Numbered from the stretch's first letter, positions 9,024 through 18,997 are shown. The stretch: 64,000 nt of DNA from an uncultured Bacteroidales bacterium (GCA_944323505.1 CALUST010000010.1:98353-162352), one strand, 5' to 3'. Notes: generated by a model not told the origin, from the letters alone. Numbers and translations: made by a program.

Positions 9024-10511
9024 ATGAAAATAAGAAATATCATATATTCTGCCGCTGCTGCGGCAATGGTTGCAGGCTGCTCCCTTGATGAGGTTCCATA
9101 CGGATTCTATTCCCAGGACAATTTCTATCAGACTGAAGCTGATGCTGAATCCGGCCTCATGTATGCCTACAACGCCTTGAATTACCTGGAATACCTGCGC
9201 GGGATCTGGTATCTCGGCGACATCCCGTCCGAGGCCATGTATCCCAAGTCCAGCGAACCGGGTGACATCCACATGCTCCAGGACTGGACAGTGACTCCTG
9301 AGACCGAACTGACACTGTACTATTTCAAATATTGCTACATAGGCATAAACAGGGCCAATACGGTCATCAAGAGGGTGTCGGAAGGCAACCTGTCCGAAGA
9401 GGTGAAAAACAAGGTGACAGGCGAGGCCTATTTCCTCCGTGCCTGGAATTATTTCAACCTGGTCCGCGGCTACGGCAGGGTGCCGATCTACACCGAGCCT
9501 ATCAGTACCCTTGACATGACTACACCGCAGATGGCGAAAAGCATTGAGGAGATATATGACCGGATTATTGCCGACCTCACTCTTGCGGAGCAGAAACTCG
9601 AAGTCAACAAGGTCTTCGGGCGCGTGGACAAGGTGGCTGCACAGGCTCTCCTTGCAAAGGTGTATCTGAACATGGCTTCCGGCAAGAACTACGGGGCTCC
9701 GGGCTATAAAGACCTGTCCATAGACGTGGATGCGACATATAAGCTCGCCGCAGACTGGGCCAGGAAGGTCGTTAACGACTATAAGGCATACTACAATTTT
9801 GACGATGACCTCCTGCATATCTATGACGTGAACTATCCTGACGGGCCTGAGCACATATTCATCATGGCGACCGACAGGAGCGGTACCGACGAGGGCATGT
9901 ACACCAAGATTCCTCTGCAGTTCCTTCCGAACAACGGTTCCGTGCCTATCTATATCAAGTTCGGGGACGGCAGTCTCAAGAGAGGCAACGGCAACGGCTG
10001 GGGAGTGTTCCTTATTGAAGAGAGTTTCATGAACACATTCGATGCCACTGACAAGAGGAGGACGGAGCTCATGCACCATACCTTCTACGATGAGAACGGG
10101 GAGGAAATCATCGTGGCCGAGAACAACGGCTGGTATTCCGCCAAATATGTCGACCCTGACTTCATCGGGGAGAGGACGAGCGCACGCCCTTATCTGATCA
10201 GATATTCCGACATCGCTCTTGTGCTCGCAGAGGCTGCCGGACCTGAAGAGGGATATCCGCTTGTGAACTATATCAGGCAGCGTGCTGGTATCGGAGACCT
10301 GACTCCGGGGCTGACCGGTGAAGATTTCAGAAAGGCTGTGATTACCGAGAGGGCCAAGGAACTTGCGTTCGAGGGCAACCGTCTGTATGACCTGCGCCGT
10401 ACTGCCTCTGTGACCTCCACAGTGCAGGAGGCCCAGAAGATAACCGAGGAGGATGCCGCCTTCTATCCTATCCCTCAGAGGGAAATCGATCTCAATCCAA
10501 ATGTACGATAA
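9024..10511 (+). CDS. SusD/RagB-family glycan-binding lipoprotein
   Basis: This 495-residue surface lipoprotein (lipobox VAGC, Cys19, then SLDEVP) forms the lid of the SusC channel and binds glycan. Typical SusD features are the early SQDNFYQTEADAESGLMYAYNAL, the conserved GEAYFLRAWNYFNLVR helix, TPR-like helices with AAQALLAKVYLNMA, and the C-terminal RAKELAFEGNRLYDLRRT ending with PIPQREIDLNPNV. Length is usual for the family. It sits between SusC and a third lipoprotein, the usual order for a PUL. The bound sugar is not predictable from this sequence. Confidence 0.95.
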   Translation: MKIRNIIYSAAAAAMVAGCSLDEVPYGFYSQDNFYQTEADAESGLMYAYNALNYLEYLRGIWYLGDIPSEAMYPKSSEPGDIHMLQDWTVTPETELTLYYFKYCYIGINRANTVIKRVSEGNLSEEVKNKVTGEAYFLRAWNYFNLVRGYGRVPIYTEPISTLDMTTPQMAKSIEEIYDRIIADLTLAEQKLEVNKVFGRVDKVAAQALLAKVYLNMASGKNYGAPGYKDLSIDVDATYKLAADWARKVVNDYKAYYNFDDDLLHIYDVNYPDGPEHIFIMATDRSGTDEGMYTKIPLQFLPNNGSVPIYIKFGDGSLKRGNGNGWGVFLIEESFMNTFDATDKRRTELMHHTFYDENGEEIIVAENNGWYSAKYVDPDFIGERTSARPYLIRYSDIALVLAEAAGPEEGYPLVNYIRQRAGIGDLTPGLTGEDFRKAVITERAKELAFEGNRLYDLRRTASVTSTVQEAQKITEEDAAFYPIPQREIDLNPNVR

Positions 10512-10524
10512 TATTCAGATTGCC

Positions 10525-11427
10525 ATGAAAAGAATCATCTTCATATCATGTGCGGCGATGGCGATGCTGGCCGTCTCCTGCACAAAGACCATTGACAAGG
10601 AAGTCCCGAGCAACGAAGTCTCGCTCCTTGAACTGAAGTTGGAGGGACAGATGGGGACTGCCGTCATTGAACGTGACGGGCAGGATGCCTCGGCCACGAT
10701 ATACATCATGCAGAGGGACGACTATCCGTATTCCGCAGTCACGGTGGAGGGGATTGTAGTATCCCGGTTCGCCACCGCTTCTGTGTCCGCAGGGGAGACT
10801 CTCGACTTCAGCAATCCGGAAAGAAAGGCAAGGATCACTGTCACATCCGAGTCAGGCAAGAGCCTGGACTGGTGGATCTACATACAGCCATACGATGCGT
10901 TCTATGTAGGGACATGGAAGATTGACGGCATCTTCCTGCATTGCAATCAGAAGATATCCTCATCAGGAGACGGGGAGTGGGATACCGCTATAAGCGGATC
11001 CGAGTTCGGGGACAACGGGGTCGCCGAATATGACAATATCATCACTGTCACCCTTGATGAAGAGATGTCCGGAAACGCCTTGACAGGCACAATTACCAAT
11101 GAGGCAGGTCCTGACGGGGAATATGCCAATTTCTGGGGAGTGATGGCTCCGTATTCCGAGGAGGCTCCGCTTGACATGAATCCGCGTCTGAGGCATCTGC
11201 TCCCTGCAGGTACGGCTGACTGGGAACTGGATCTCACTACCAACCAGATGCGCATATCCAAGGACAATGTCACTTCGACAATGACCTTCGAGAATGTCAG
11301 CGGCAGCAGATGCCATTTCTGCTTCAATCTTCCGAGTGCCGCAGGCGAGCCTGCCGGGGACAATTTCTACAACAATATGTGGCGGAGTTCAACGCAGTTG
11401 CGTTACGAGGTCACCAGGATTGATTAG
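10525..11427 (+). CDS. Putative surface glycan-binding lipoprotein downstream of SusD
   Basis: This 300-residue protein starts at the ATG at 10525, giving a clean lipoprotein signal with Cys19 (LAVSC). An in-frame ATG at 10453 would overlap susD by 59 bases and destroy the signal. After the Cys there is an Ig-like beta domain of about 100 residues (LLELKLEGQMGTAVI ... DWWIYIQPYD) similar to the N-terminal modules of SusE-position proteins. A second beta-rich domain follows from FYVGTWKIDGIF to the end, with many Trp and Asn residues. No catalytic family is recognised. Position directly after susCD argues for a surface glycan-binding protein. The inverted repeat at 11475 ends the operon. Confidence 0.72.
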   Translation: MKRIIFISCAAMAMLAVSCTKTIDKEVPSNEVSLLELKLEGQMGTAVIERDGQDASATIYIMQRDDYPYSAVTVEGIVVSRFATASVSAGETLDFSNPERKARITVTSESGKSLDWWIYIQPYDAFYVGTWKIDGIFLHCNQKISSSGDGEWDTAISGSEFGDNGVAEYDNIITVTLDEEMSGNALTGTITNEAGPDGEYANFWGVMAPYSEEAPLDMNPRLRHLLPAGTADWELDLTTNQMRISKDNVTSTMTFENVSGSRCHFCFNLPSAAGEPAGDNFYNNMWRSSTQLRYEVTRID

Positions 11428-11474
11428 GCTGTCCAGTACGGCGGCTGGGGTTCAAGACAACCCTGATTGCAAGA

Positions 11475-11508
11475 AAAATCCCGTCTGCCGGCCGGCAGAC
11501 GGGATTTT
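11475..11508. terminator. Perfect 34-bp palindromic bidirectional terminator
   Basis: The half-site AAAATCCCGTCTGCCGG is followed directly by its exact reverse complement. The hairpin has a GC-rich core and A/T ends, so it can release RNA polymerase from either direction. It lies between the convergent mannan locus and V-ATPase operon. Confidence 0.88.
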
Positions 11509-11527
11509 CTTATGATTTGCAAATGGA

Positions 11528-11971
<444 letters not shown>

Positions 11972-11995
11972 TTAATTGATTTATATTCATATTGC

Positions 11996-13843
11996 CTATG
12001 CTTCCCCGTTTTTGACAGAGAGCGGGTTGTATGCCTTCCCGCTGCCTTCATATCCGCTGTTCTTGAAGAATTCAACGAAGGTGAGTCGCAGAGGGTGCAC
12101 GAATGCGCCCAGGCATGAGAGTGCGATGTTAAGCGCGTGTCCGACCAGGAATATCACAGCAAAGAGCAGCCAGTTCAGCACAGGTACGGGGCATGCGTCC
12201 ATTATCATTCCTCCGAGCATGTTGAACGTGCTTCCGAGCATTCCGCCGGCCAGTCCGAGGGCATACAGACGGATGAAACTCAATGTGTCACCGAGAAGCC
12301 CCGTAGCCATATTGTAGGTGTCCCACAGTCCTGCCCCTATGTTGATGAACGGGTTGCGTCCCGGCTTGTTGAAGATGTATATGCCGAGCCCTGATATGAT
12401 GGCGAGCGCGATGAATATCCATTTCACCGTCTCCATCTGCAGAAGTCCGAGCAGAGCCGTACCTCCGAGAATCACTCCTCCTACCACAAGCAGTGTCCAT
12501 CCCCATGTGCCGAGAGTCTCTTTCATCCCGAAACGGTGGGTATAGCACAATGCCTTGAACACCATGGCTACGCAGATGTTGAAGATGCCTATGCCGATGG
12601 CCAGAACCATCGCTGCAGGGAATCCCGCCACGTCACCGGACAGCATGCAGCGTTTCAGCCATGCCGGAATGAAGCCGACCTCAAGCAGGTTGAACCCGAA
12701 GAATGTGCCCATGAATATGCCTATGAAGAATGTCCCGATGCCGAGAGTCATCACCAGCGGTGCAAGTTGTGCCATGCTTCTGACTTTCTTCTTCAGGAAT
12801 ATGCTTATGGCTATGAGGACAAGCCCGTATCCTGCGTCTCCCATACAGAGGGCGAAGAACAGCAGGAAGAACGGTCCCAGTACAGGTGTCGGGTCGAATT
12901 CCTTGTATTCCGGCATCCCGTACATCCCGGTCAGGACTTCGAACATCTTTGCGAATCTGTTGTTTTTCAGTTTGATAGGCGGATTGTCCTCTTCCGTGGC
13001 CTTTTCGGCGATGTAGAATATGCCCATGGTGTCGAACTCTCTTGCCAGTTCTGCGTCAAGGGTTGACGGTGCGAATCCGATAAACACATTGAGCCTCTTC
13101 TCCACAGCTGATTCACCCGCTGCCTGGGCGAGATAAAAGTCAAGGTCCGTGAGAAGTCTCCCGTATTCAGACTGCATCTCCTCCAGATGTCCTTTCAGAC
13201 TCAGGAGGATGCCTTTCTGCCGTATGATTTCCTCCTGTATCTTACGCGCCTCCTCTTCGGCATCGTTCCATGAGCCTTCAGGTGCACGGCATTCACTTAC
13301 AGGGAAATCATACGGTGCCGACTCTTCGGTGACAGTCACGAACCATACGTTCTTCCCGTCATCCGACACGACCTGCAGAGGATGTTCTTCTGCCCATTCC
13401 GGGCGGAAACTTTTCCTGGCCACCGTATAGAATCTGATTCTGAGTCCTTTTTCTCTGAGAGAGGCGATTGCCTTACTGTCGAATTCCCCCCACGGCATCC
13501 TGGCCTTGGCCTCCCGGAGCACGGCGGTCAGCCTGTCCTGAAGACCGGCGAGGGCTGACAGCGCATCGGCAGTGGCGGCACTCAAGTCACCTGCCGGCCC
13601 TGCTTCAGCGGCAGCTGCTTCGATTGCCTCACGATCAGGGTCTTCTGTATAGTCCGCCTTTTTCAAGGCGGATATTGCCTTCTTCCATGCTGCAGCCTTT
13701 TCCAGAATGGCTGAGGATGCCTCATCTACGGGCTTTTTCGAGCGTGTGATGTCCACCACTCCGAGCCGGAGCAGGTGCTGCATGAATCCTTCGGTCTCCT
13801 CTTCAAGCAGGATGAAGGAATATTTGGTCATTTCAGTTACCAT
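11996..13843 (-). CDS. ntpI: V-type ATP synthase subunit I (membrane a-like stator)
   Basis: This 615-residue membrane stator provides the ion half-channels. The N-terminal half is cytoplasmic with coiled coils (about 1-320), and the C-terminal half has seven or eight membrane segments, including LGDTLSFIRLYALGLAGGML with the essential Arg, and VGHALNIALSCLGAFVHPLRL. The start at 13843 (MVTEMTKYSF) is chosen because GGAGGAG lies seven bases upstream; it overlaps the end of subunit D by 11 bases. A longer reading from 13888 adds a basic stretch (RRKKRRR) unlike the family, and the ATG at 13831 has poor spacing. Confidence 0.93.
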   Translation of the reverse strand: MVTEMTKYSFILLEEETEGFMQHLLRLGVVDITRSKKPVDEASSAILEKAAAWKKAISALKKADYTEDPDREAIEAAAAEAGPAGDLSAATADALSALAGLQDRLTAVLREAKARMPWGEFDSKAIASLREKGLRIRFYTVARKSFRPEWAEEHPLQVVSDDGKNVWFVTVTEESAPYDFPVSECRAPEGSWNDAEEEARKIQEEIIRQKGILLSLKGHLEEMQSEYGRLLTDLDFYLAQAAGESAVEKRLNVFIGFAPSTLDAELAREFDTMGIFYIAEKATEEDNPPIKLKNNRFAKMFEVLTGMYGMPEYKEFDPTPVLGPFFLLFFALCMGDAGYGLVLIAISIFLKKKVRSMAQLAPLVMTLGIGTFFIGIFMGTFFGFNLLEVGFIPAWLKRCMLSGDVAGFPAAMVLAIGIGIFNICVAMVFKALCYTHRFGMKETLGTWGWTLLVVGGVILGGTALLGLLQMETVKWIFIALAIISGLGIYIFNKPGRNPFINIGAGLWDTYNMATGLLGDTLSFIRLYALGLAGGMLGSTFNMLGGMIMDACPVPVLNWLLFAVIFLVGHALNIALSCLGAFVHPLRLTFVEFFKNSGYEGSGKAYNPLSVKNGEA

Positions 13844-14450
13844 ATCGCATCTCCTCCTCTTCTTCCGTCTGGTGTCTGTTCTTGACAATCTTGGATGCGG
13901 CCTTTGTCAGGTTCTCCTCATCTTCCATGTATCTCTTGATTTTCCGGATTGCCTCCTGATAGCCTGGTATCTGCACCTTTTCGTACAGGTTGACTTTCTG
14001 TGTGGTCTTCTTCCTCTGGAAATCCAGTATACGGCTCTTCTCCATATAGACTTCCGACTCTATGCCGAGTCTGGAGAGTTCCTTCAGTATGGCTACTCCG
14101 TCAGCATACCACGCCGGCTTCGCAAAGGCGTTGAACTCCCGGATTTCGTAATGTATCTCTTTCAGTTGCGGAGTCTTGACCCCGGCCACTTTGACAGTCT
14201 CCAGGTCCACATCAGTGATTGCAATCAGATTAGGCTCAAATTCATTCCACAGGGCTGCAAGATAGTCGTACTTTTCCAGTGCGGCATCAAGATCGTCAAT
14301 CAGCTTCTCCGAGTGCGCCTTTGCCTTTCTCACCTCAAGCCTCAGGGCAGACTCCTTGTTCTTCAGGGTAGGGAGCGCATTCTGCCTGATCTTGAGCTGT
14401 TTGCCAAGAGCGTTCAGGGAAGTCTTGTTGTATTGGAATCTAATAGCCAT
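13833..14450 (-). CDS. ntpD: V-type ATP synthase subunit D (central shaft)
   Basis: This 205-residue protein is the rotating shaft inside the A3B3 head. Characteristic features are FQYNKTSLNALGKQLKIRQNAL at the N-terminus, long heptad helices at both ends and IRKIKRYMEDEE near the C-terminus. Length is normal. It lies four bases after subunit B and overlaps the start of subunit I. Confidence 0.92.
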   Translation of the reverse strand: MAIRFQYNKTSLNALGKQLKIRQNALPTLKNKESALRLEVRKAKAHSEKLIDDLDAALEKYDYLAALWNEFEPNLIAITDVDLETVKVAGVKTPQLKEIHYEIREFNAFAKPAWYADGVAILKELSRLGIESEVYMEKSRILDFQRKKTTQKVNLYEKVQIPGYQEAIRKIKRYMEDEENLTKAASKIVKNRHQTEEEEEMRYGN

Positions 14451-14454
14451 CTTT

Positions 14455-15774
14455 TCAGTTTTTCCAGTATTTGTCTATGAGAGACTGTTTGATGCCGGTC
14501 TCTGCCTTTGTGAAGTATTTTGCGAAGAGTTCCCATGCCGTGTCAAGCATCTCGTCTATGCTGATGTTGACGTCTATTGCAAGGAGTCTCGTCGCATATT
14601 CCTTGGCGAAGTCGAGGCATCTGAGGTCATAGTCGCTCAGGTCGAATCCGTTCTCGAGCTTGGTCTTCGCGTTCTGTGCATCGGCATAGAGCCTCACCCC
14701 GGTATTCATCACCTGGTTGTGGTCCTCGCGCGTCTGCTTCCCGATGACGAGCTGCTTGAGACGTGAGAGGGAGCGGAACGGGTCGATGATGACCTTGCCC
14801 GAATCGGGGTCTGCCCTCAGGTACAACTGGCCTTCCGTGATATATCCCGTGTTGTCAGGTATGGCGTGAGTGATGTCCCCGTCGTTGAGGGTCGTGACGG
14901 CAATAATCGTGATGGAGCCACCGTCAGGCAGCTGCACGGCCTTTTCGTAGATTTTTGCAAGATCTGAATACAGCGAGCCTGGCATCGAGTCCTTGGACGG
15001 AATCTGATCCATGCGGTTGCTGACAATACTCAGGGCATCGGCATACAGGGTCATGTCCGTCAGCAGCACGAGTACTTTCTCGTTCTTGTCGACAGCGAAA
15101 TATTCAGCGGCGGTCAGAGCCATGTCCGGTATCAGAAGCCTTTCTACCGGAGGCTGTTCTGTCGTGTTGACGAAACTGATGATCTTGTCAAGCGCGCCTG
15201 CGCGTTCGAATTCATGCCTGAAATAGAGGTAGTCGTCGTTTGACAGTCCCATACCTCCGAGGATGATCTTGTCCACATCTGCCCTCAGTGCCACCTGTGC
15301 CATCACATTGTTGTATGGCTGGTCAGGGTCAGCGAAGAACGGGATTTTCTGTCCTGATACAATCGTATTGTTGAGGTCGATGCCTGCTATGCCGGTAGGG
15401 ATCAGCTGTGACGGCTGCTTCCTTTTGTACGGGTTCACTGACGGGCCTCCGATTTCCCTCTCTTCCCCCTCTATCTCAGGACCTCCGTCGATAGGATCTC
15501 CGTATGCATTGAAGAATCTTCCTGCAAGTTCATCGCTGACCTTGAGTGTCGGTGCGCCCCCGAGGAACACCACTTCCGCATTCGTCGGGATGGCTTCGGT
15601 ACCTCCGAAGATCTGCAAGGTGACAGTGTCTCCCTTTGTCTTTACCACCTGGGCAAGTCTCCCGTCCACAGTGGCCAGTTCATCATTGGATACCCCTTTC
15701 GCACGCAGCGAGACAGTGGCTTTGGTGATGCTGTCCAGCTGGGTATATATTTTCTGGAATGCCTTGTTGTTCAT
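14455..15774 (-). CDS. ntpB: V-type ATP synthase subunit B
   Basis: This 439-residue non-catalytic subunit alternates with A in the hexameric head. It has the B-subunit hallmarks VVFLGGAPTLKVSDELAGR, FFNAYGDPIDGGP, IPTGIAGIDLNNTIVSGQKIP and IITEGQLYLR-like IPDNTGYITEGQLYLR. It lacks a Walker A lysine motif, as expected. It follows subunit A by nine bases. There is no sign of truncation. Confidence 0.95.
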   Translation of the reverse strand: MNNKAFQKIYTQLDSITKATVSLRAKGVSNDELATVDGRLAQVVKTKGDTVTLQIFGGTEAIPTNAEVVFLGGAPTLKVSDELAGRFFNAYGDPIDGGPEIEGEEREIGGPSVNPYKRKQPSQLIPTGIAGIDLNNTIVSGQKIPFFADPDQPYNNVMAQVALRADVDKIILGGMGLSNDDYLYFRHEFERAGALDKIISFVNTTEQPPVERLLIPDMALTAAEYFAVDKNEKVLVLLTDMTLYADALSIVSNRMDQIPSKDSMPGSLYSDLAKIYEKAVQLPDGGSITIIAVTTLNDGDITHAIPDNTGYITEGQLYLRADPDSGKVIIDPFRSLSRLKQLVIGKQTREDHNQVMNTGVRLYADAQNAKTKLENGFDLSDYDLRCLDFAKEYATRLLAIDVNISIDEMLDTAWELFAKYFTKAETGIKQSLIDKYWKN

Positions 15775-15783
15775 AATTCTTTT

Positions 15784-17550
15784 TTATTTCAATGGTTTAG
15801 GTGTCAGCCTCCGGATAAGGAGGTCGAGCTCTGTCCTGTATTTCCAGAAGTTGTCGCTCTTGAACTCGGAGTAGTTCATCTGCTTCATGACATTGATGAG
15901 CTCCTTGAAGCCGTCGCGGCATTTCTCGAAGTCCTCGAAAGCAAACTCCAGATCGCAGATTGACAGCACGAGCTTCAGCATATATTTCTGCCTTTCCATC
16001 GGTGTGAGGCTGTCTACAGGGTCGAATGCGTCCTGCTGGAGTATGATGAAGTCTATGAGTTCCGATTTCCAGAACAGTTCATGGTAGCTCATCGGCACCC
16101 CGTCATCCCCGAGGATGTTGATCTGCTCGTTGGCTTCCTTTCCTCGCCTGATGATATTCTTGGCCTTTTCCACCATATCGACCCATCCGGGAGCCACATT
16201 CTCCGACAGGTATTCCTGTATCTCAGGGTATTCAAGATATTTTGAATACGAGTCAATCGGGTTGACTGCAGGATACCTCTTCTTGTCTGCGCGGCTCTGC
16301 TCCAGTGCGTAGAAGCATCTTGCAGCCTTTTTCGTGGACTCGGTTACAGGCTCCTTCAGGTTTCCTCCGGCAGGGGACACTGTACCGATGAATGTCACGG
16401 AGCCTGTCTGCCCGTTGTTCAGCACCACCATTCCTGCACGTGCATAGAAGCTGGATATGATGGCTGACAGGTCCACAGGGAAAGCATCTGCGCCCGGAAG
16501 TTCCTCCATACGGTTACTCATCTCCCTGAGGGCCTGCGCCCAGCGGGAAGTGGAGTCTGCCAGCAGCAGGACTTTCATTCCCATTGCCCTGTAGTATTCG
16601 CAGATTGTCATTGCCGTGTAGACCGATGCCTCCCTGGCTGCCACAGGCATGTTGGAGGTGTTGCAGATGATTGTGGTCCTCTCCATGAGGTGCCGTCCGG
16701 TGTGCGGGTCTATGAGTTCCGGGAACTCCGTGAAAATCTCAACCACCTCATTGGCTCGTTCCCCGCAGGCCGCCATCACTATCACCTGGGCGTCACCCTG
16801 TTTTGCTATCGCGTGCTGGAGTACTGTTTTCCCGCATCCGAAAGGCCCAGGGATGAAGCCTGTACCGCCTTCGGCTATCGGGTCGAGGGTGTCGATGACA
16901 CGGACTCCTGTCTCCATGATTCTTGCAGGTCTCGGTTTCTCCTTGTATCCTTTGATTGCGACCTTCACCGGCCATTTCTGCGTCATCGTCACGTTCACAT
17001 CCTCCCCGTTCTCGTCAGTGAGTACGGCGATTGTCTGGTCGATGTTGTATTGCCCTGCCTGAGCGACAGACTTGACAGTGTATTCTCCTTTGAAAGAGAA
17101 CGGGACCATGATCTTGTGGGGCAGCCAGCCTTCCTGGACTTCTCCGAGCCAGTCGGCGGCTATGACCTTGTCTCCAGGCTTTGCTATCGGGGTGAAATCC
17201 CACAGTCTTGTATGGTCGAGAGGTGAGGTATATTCTCCTTTTTTGAGGAATACCCCGGTCATCGTGGTCAGGTCGTTCTGGAGACCGTCGTAGCAGCTCG
17301 ACAGAAGTCCCGGACCGAGTGTGGCTTCAAGCATCCTGCCCTCGAATTCGACATCATTGCCGTTCTTGAGTCCCCTGGTGCTTTCAAACACCTGTATGGA
17401 GGCGGTCTTCCCTGTCACTTTGATGACTTCAGCCATGAGCCGTGTGTCCCCTGAGGTGACATAGCAGAGTTCGTTCTCGGAGACAGGCCCGCTGAATTCA
17501 ACAGTGACAAGGTTTGAGACTATGCCCGTGACCTTTCCTGTACTTTTCAT
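15784..17550 (-). CDS. ntpA: V-type ATP synthase catalytic subunit A
   Basis: This 588-residue subunit hydrolyses or makes ATP. The P-loop is GPFGCGKT at residues 235-242, and MAACGERANEVVE and LADSTSRWAQALREMS follow in order. The non-homologous insert typical of A subunits lies at about 110-200 (DHTRLWDFTPIAKPGDKV ... EVQEGWLPHKIMVP). Start overlaps the DUF2764 stop by four bases (ATGA), so the two are translationally coupled. Confidence 0.96.
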   Translation of the reverse strand: MKSTGKVTGIVSNLVTVEFSGPVSENELCYVTSGDTRLMAEVIKVTGKTASIQVFESTRGLKNGNDVEFEGRMLEATLGPGLLSSCYDGLQNDLTTMTGVFLKKGEYTSPLDHTRLWDFTPIAKPGDKVIAADWLGEVQEGWLPHKIMVPFSFKGEYTVKSVAQAGQYNIDQTIAVLTDENGEDVNVTMTQKWPVKVAIKGYKEKPRPARIMETGVRVIDTLDPIAEGGTGFIPGPFGCGKTVLQHAIAKQGDAQVIVMAACGERANEVVEIFTEFPELIDPHTGRHLMERTTIICNTSNMPVAAREASVYTAMTICEYYRAMGMKVLLLADSTSRWAQALREMSNRMEELPGADAFPVDLSAIISSFYARAGMVVLNNGQTGSVTFIGTVSPAGGNLKEPVTESTKKAARCFYALEQSRADKKRYPAVNPIDSYSKYLEYPEIQEYLSENVAPGWVDMVEKAKNIIRRGKEANEQINILGDDGVPMSYHELFWKSELIDFIILQQDAFDPVDSLTPMERQKYMLKLVLSICDLEFAFEDFEKCRDGFKELINVMKQMNYSEFKSDNFWKYRTELDLLIRRLTPKPLK

Positions 17551-18203
17551 ATTTTATCGTTTTTATTGTTATTGATTTCAAATCCTTTGAATGTGCCGCG
17601 CACCTCGTCCACGAGTCTTTTGAACATCTCCCTGCCTGTCTGCTCGTCAAGCATTGCCCAACGTGAGATTATATGCATCTTGCAGATGAACCCGAGAATC
17701 GTGTCAATGTCGAAATAACTGAAGACCGTGAGGCTGTCTATCTTGTCCCACATCAGACTGTCGATGCCTCTTTCCCTGGCAAGTATATCCTTCCCCTGCA
17801 GAATGGAGTCAAGTCTCTGGGCTTCTTCGAAATCCCCTTTCATCTTCAGGTCTCCGAATGCCCCTGCGGTTGTCACCTCGTCGTCGTCAGGGATGATCAC
17901 ATCCTTGTCTGCAGGCCTTCCGAGAGCCTGGTTCAGGTACCTCGTCTTTGCATTGCGGACATTCAGGTCGAATGAGAAGTATTCCCTGATGAACCGGTTC
18001 CTGCAGGACATGGCCTCCTTGTAGAAGTCCCTGTCGAGGCTGTTGTCATCGAATCCCTTTTCAAGCCGTCCGATAAGTTCCCTGTCCCGTGCCGAGCACA
18101 TCTCCTTGATGTCTGCAATGTAGGAATTGAAATCCCCCTCGGGAAATCTCCATTCCCTGGTCAGGGCCGGCAGTCCGGCTATGATATAGTGGTAATTGTT
18201 CAT
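17547..18203 (-). CDS. DUF2764 protein of the V-ATPase operon (candidate C/d-type subunit)
   Basis: This 218-residue soluble, helix-rich protein lies between subunits E and A. It starts MNNYHYIIAGLPAL and contains IREYFSFDLNVRNAKTRYLNQALGR, a pattern of the DUF2764 family that accompanies Bacteroidota V-ATPases. The operon has no recognisable subunit C, and this gene occupies its place; the YFSFDLNVRNAKTRYL segment recalls the helical d/C-type funnel subunit, so it may play that role. Both ends overlap neighbours by four bases, consistent with a stoichiometric subunit. Family recognition is good; function is inference. Confidence 0.82.
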   Translation of the reverse strand: MNNYHYIIAGLPALTREWRFPEGDFNSYIADIKEMCSARDRELIGRLEKGFDDNSLDRDFYKEAMSCRNRFIREYFSFDLNVRNAKTRYLNQALGRPADKDVIIPDDDEVTTAGAFGDLKMKGDFEEAQRLDSILQGKDILARERGIDSLMWDKIDSLTVFSYFDIDTILGFICKMHIISRWAMLDEQTGREMFKRLVDEVRGTFKGFEINNNKNDKI

Positions 18204-18814
18204 TTCTCAAACAGAATCTTCCTGGTGGCAGGTCTCAGATATTCGGAGATCAGGGCATTGAATGTGTCGTCAGTGAGGCTGATGAAATAACCCCCGTCTT
18301 TCGGGCTGACTGTGAATCCTCCTCCGATTTTTTTCGAGTATGTCACCTGCAGCCCGCCTTTTGACATTGCAGCCAGTTCTTTCCTTATGAAAGGCTCGGT
18401 CTCCTTCTTGAGGGATTCCGGCAGTGTGACTTCGAGGCTTGTCCCATCATCGGATGCGGCATTGAATGACTTGACCACAGTCGTGAGCATCTCCTTGATG
18501 AAATCTGCAGAAGAGAGTGCGGCGGAGACTTCATTTCCTGTCATCCTGGCTGTGACGAGACCTTCGATTGCCTGTCTTGTGGCTGCCAGGCTCTGTCCAG
18601 CGGCAAGCCTGATATCCCCTTCAGTCTTTGTCTTCAGGCTCTCCGCCTCCTTTTGGGCCGCTGCAATTATCGAGTCGGCCTCCTTTTTCGCATCCCGGAT
18701 GATGTCATCGGCCTGCTTCCTGGCATCGGCAAGGATTGCCTCGCCTTCCTGTCTTCCTTTTGACAGACCCTCATTATAGAGTTTGTCTGTCAGTTCCTGC
18801 AATTTGTTCTGCAT
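18200..18814 (-). CDS. ntpE: V-type ATP synthase subunit E (peripheral stalk)
   Basis: This 204-residue protein joins the head to the membrane stator. The N-terminal half is one long Ala/Glu/Lys coiled coil (about 1-100, with repeated ADD, EAD and AAAQKEAE heptads), and the C-terminal half is a globular alpha/beta domain ending SEYLRPATRKILF. It is the first gene of the operon, with a promoter 40-70 bases upstream. Confidence 0.88.
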   Translation of the reverse strand: MQNKLQELTDKLYNEGLSKGRQEGEAILADARKQADDIIRDAKKEADSIIAAAQKEAESLKTKTEGDIRLAAGQSLAATRQAIEGLVTARMTGNEVSAALSSADFIKEMLTTVVKSFNAASDDGTSLEVTLPESLKKETEPFIRKELAAMSKGGLQVTYSKKIGGGFTVSPKDGGYFISLTDDTFNALISEYLRPATRKILFEK

Positions 18815-18856
18815 ATTTTATGGATTAATTATTTCGTGCAAGTCTAACCAATCTTA

Positions 18857-18887
18857 CAAATTTATAAAATGCACCAAAAAATCGCAA
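18857..18887 (-). promoter_or_regulatory. Promoter of the V-ATPase operon
   Basis: On the - strand TTG (18885-18887) is followed after 20 bases by TAAATTTG (18857-18864), fitting the Bacteroidota -33/-7 consensus. It implies a leader of about 36-38 bases before ntpE. Confidence 0.6.
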
Positions 18888-18997
18888 TAAATATGCCAGA
18901 AAAGCGATAAAATGTTAAAGATTATTTAATCGGTTATCCTCATCATTACCGGTAATATTGAGGAACAGAAGATTCTGGCTGATGATGTGGATGGAAA

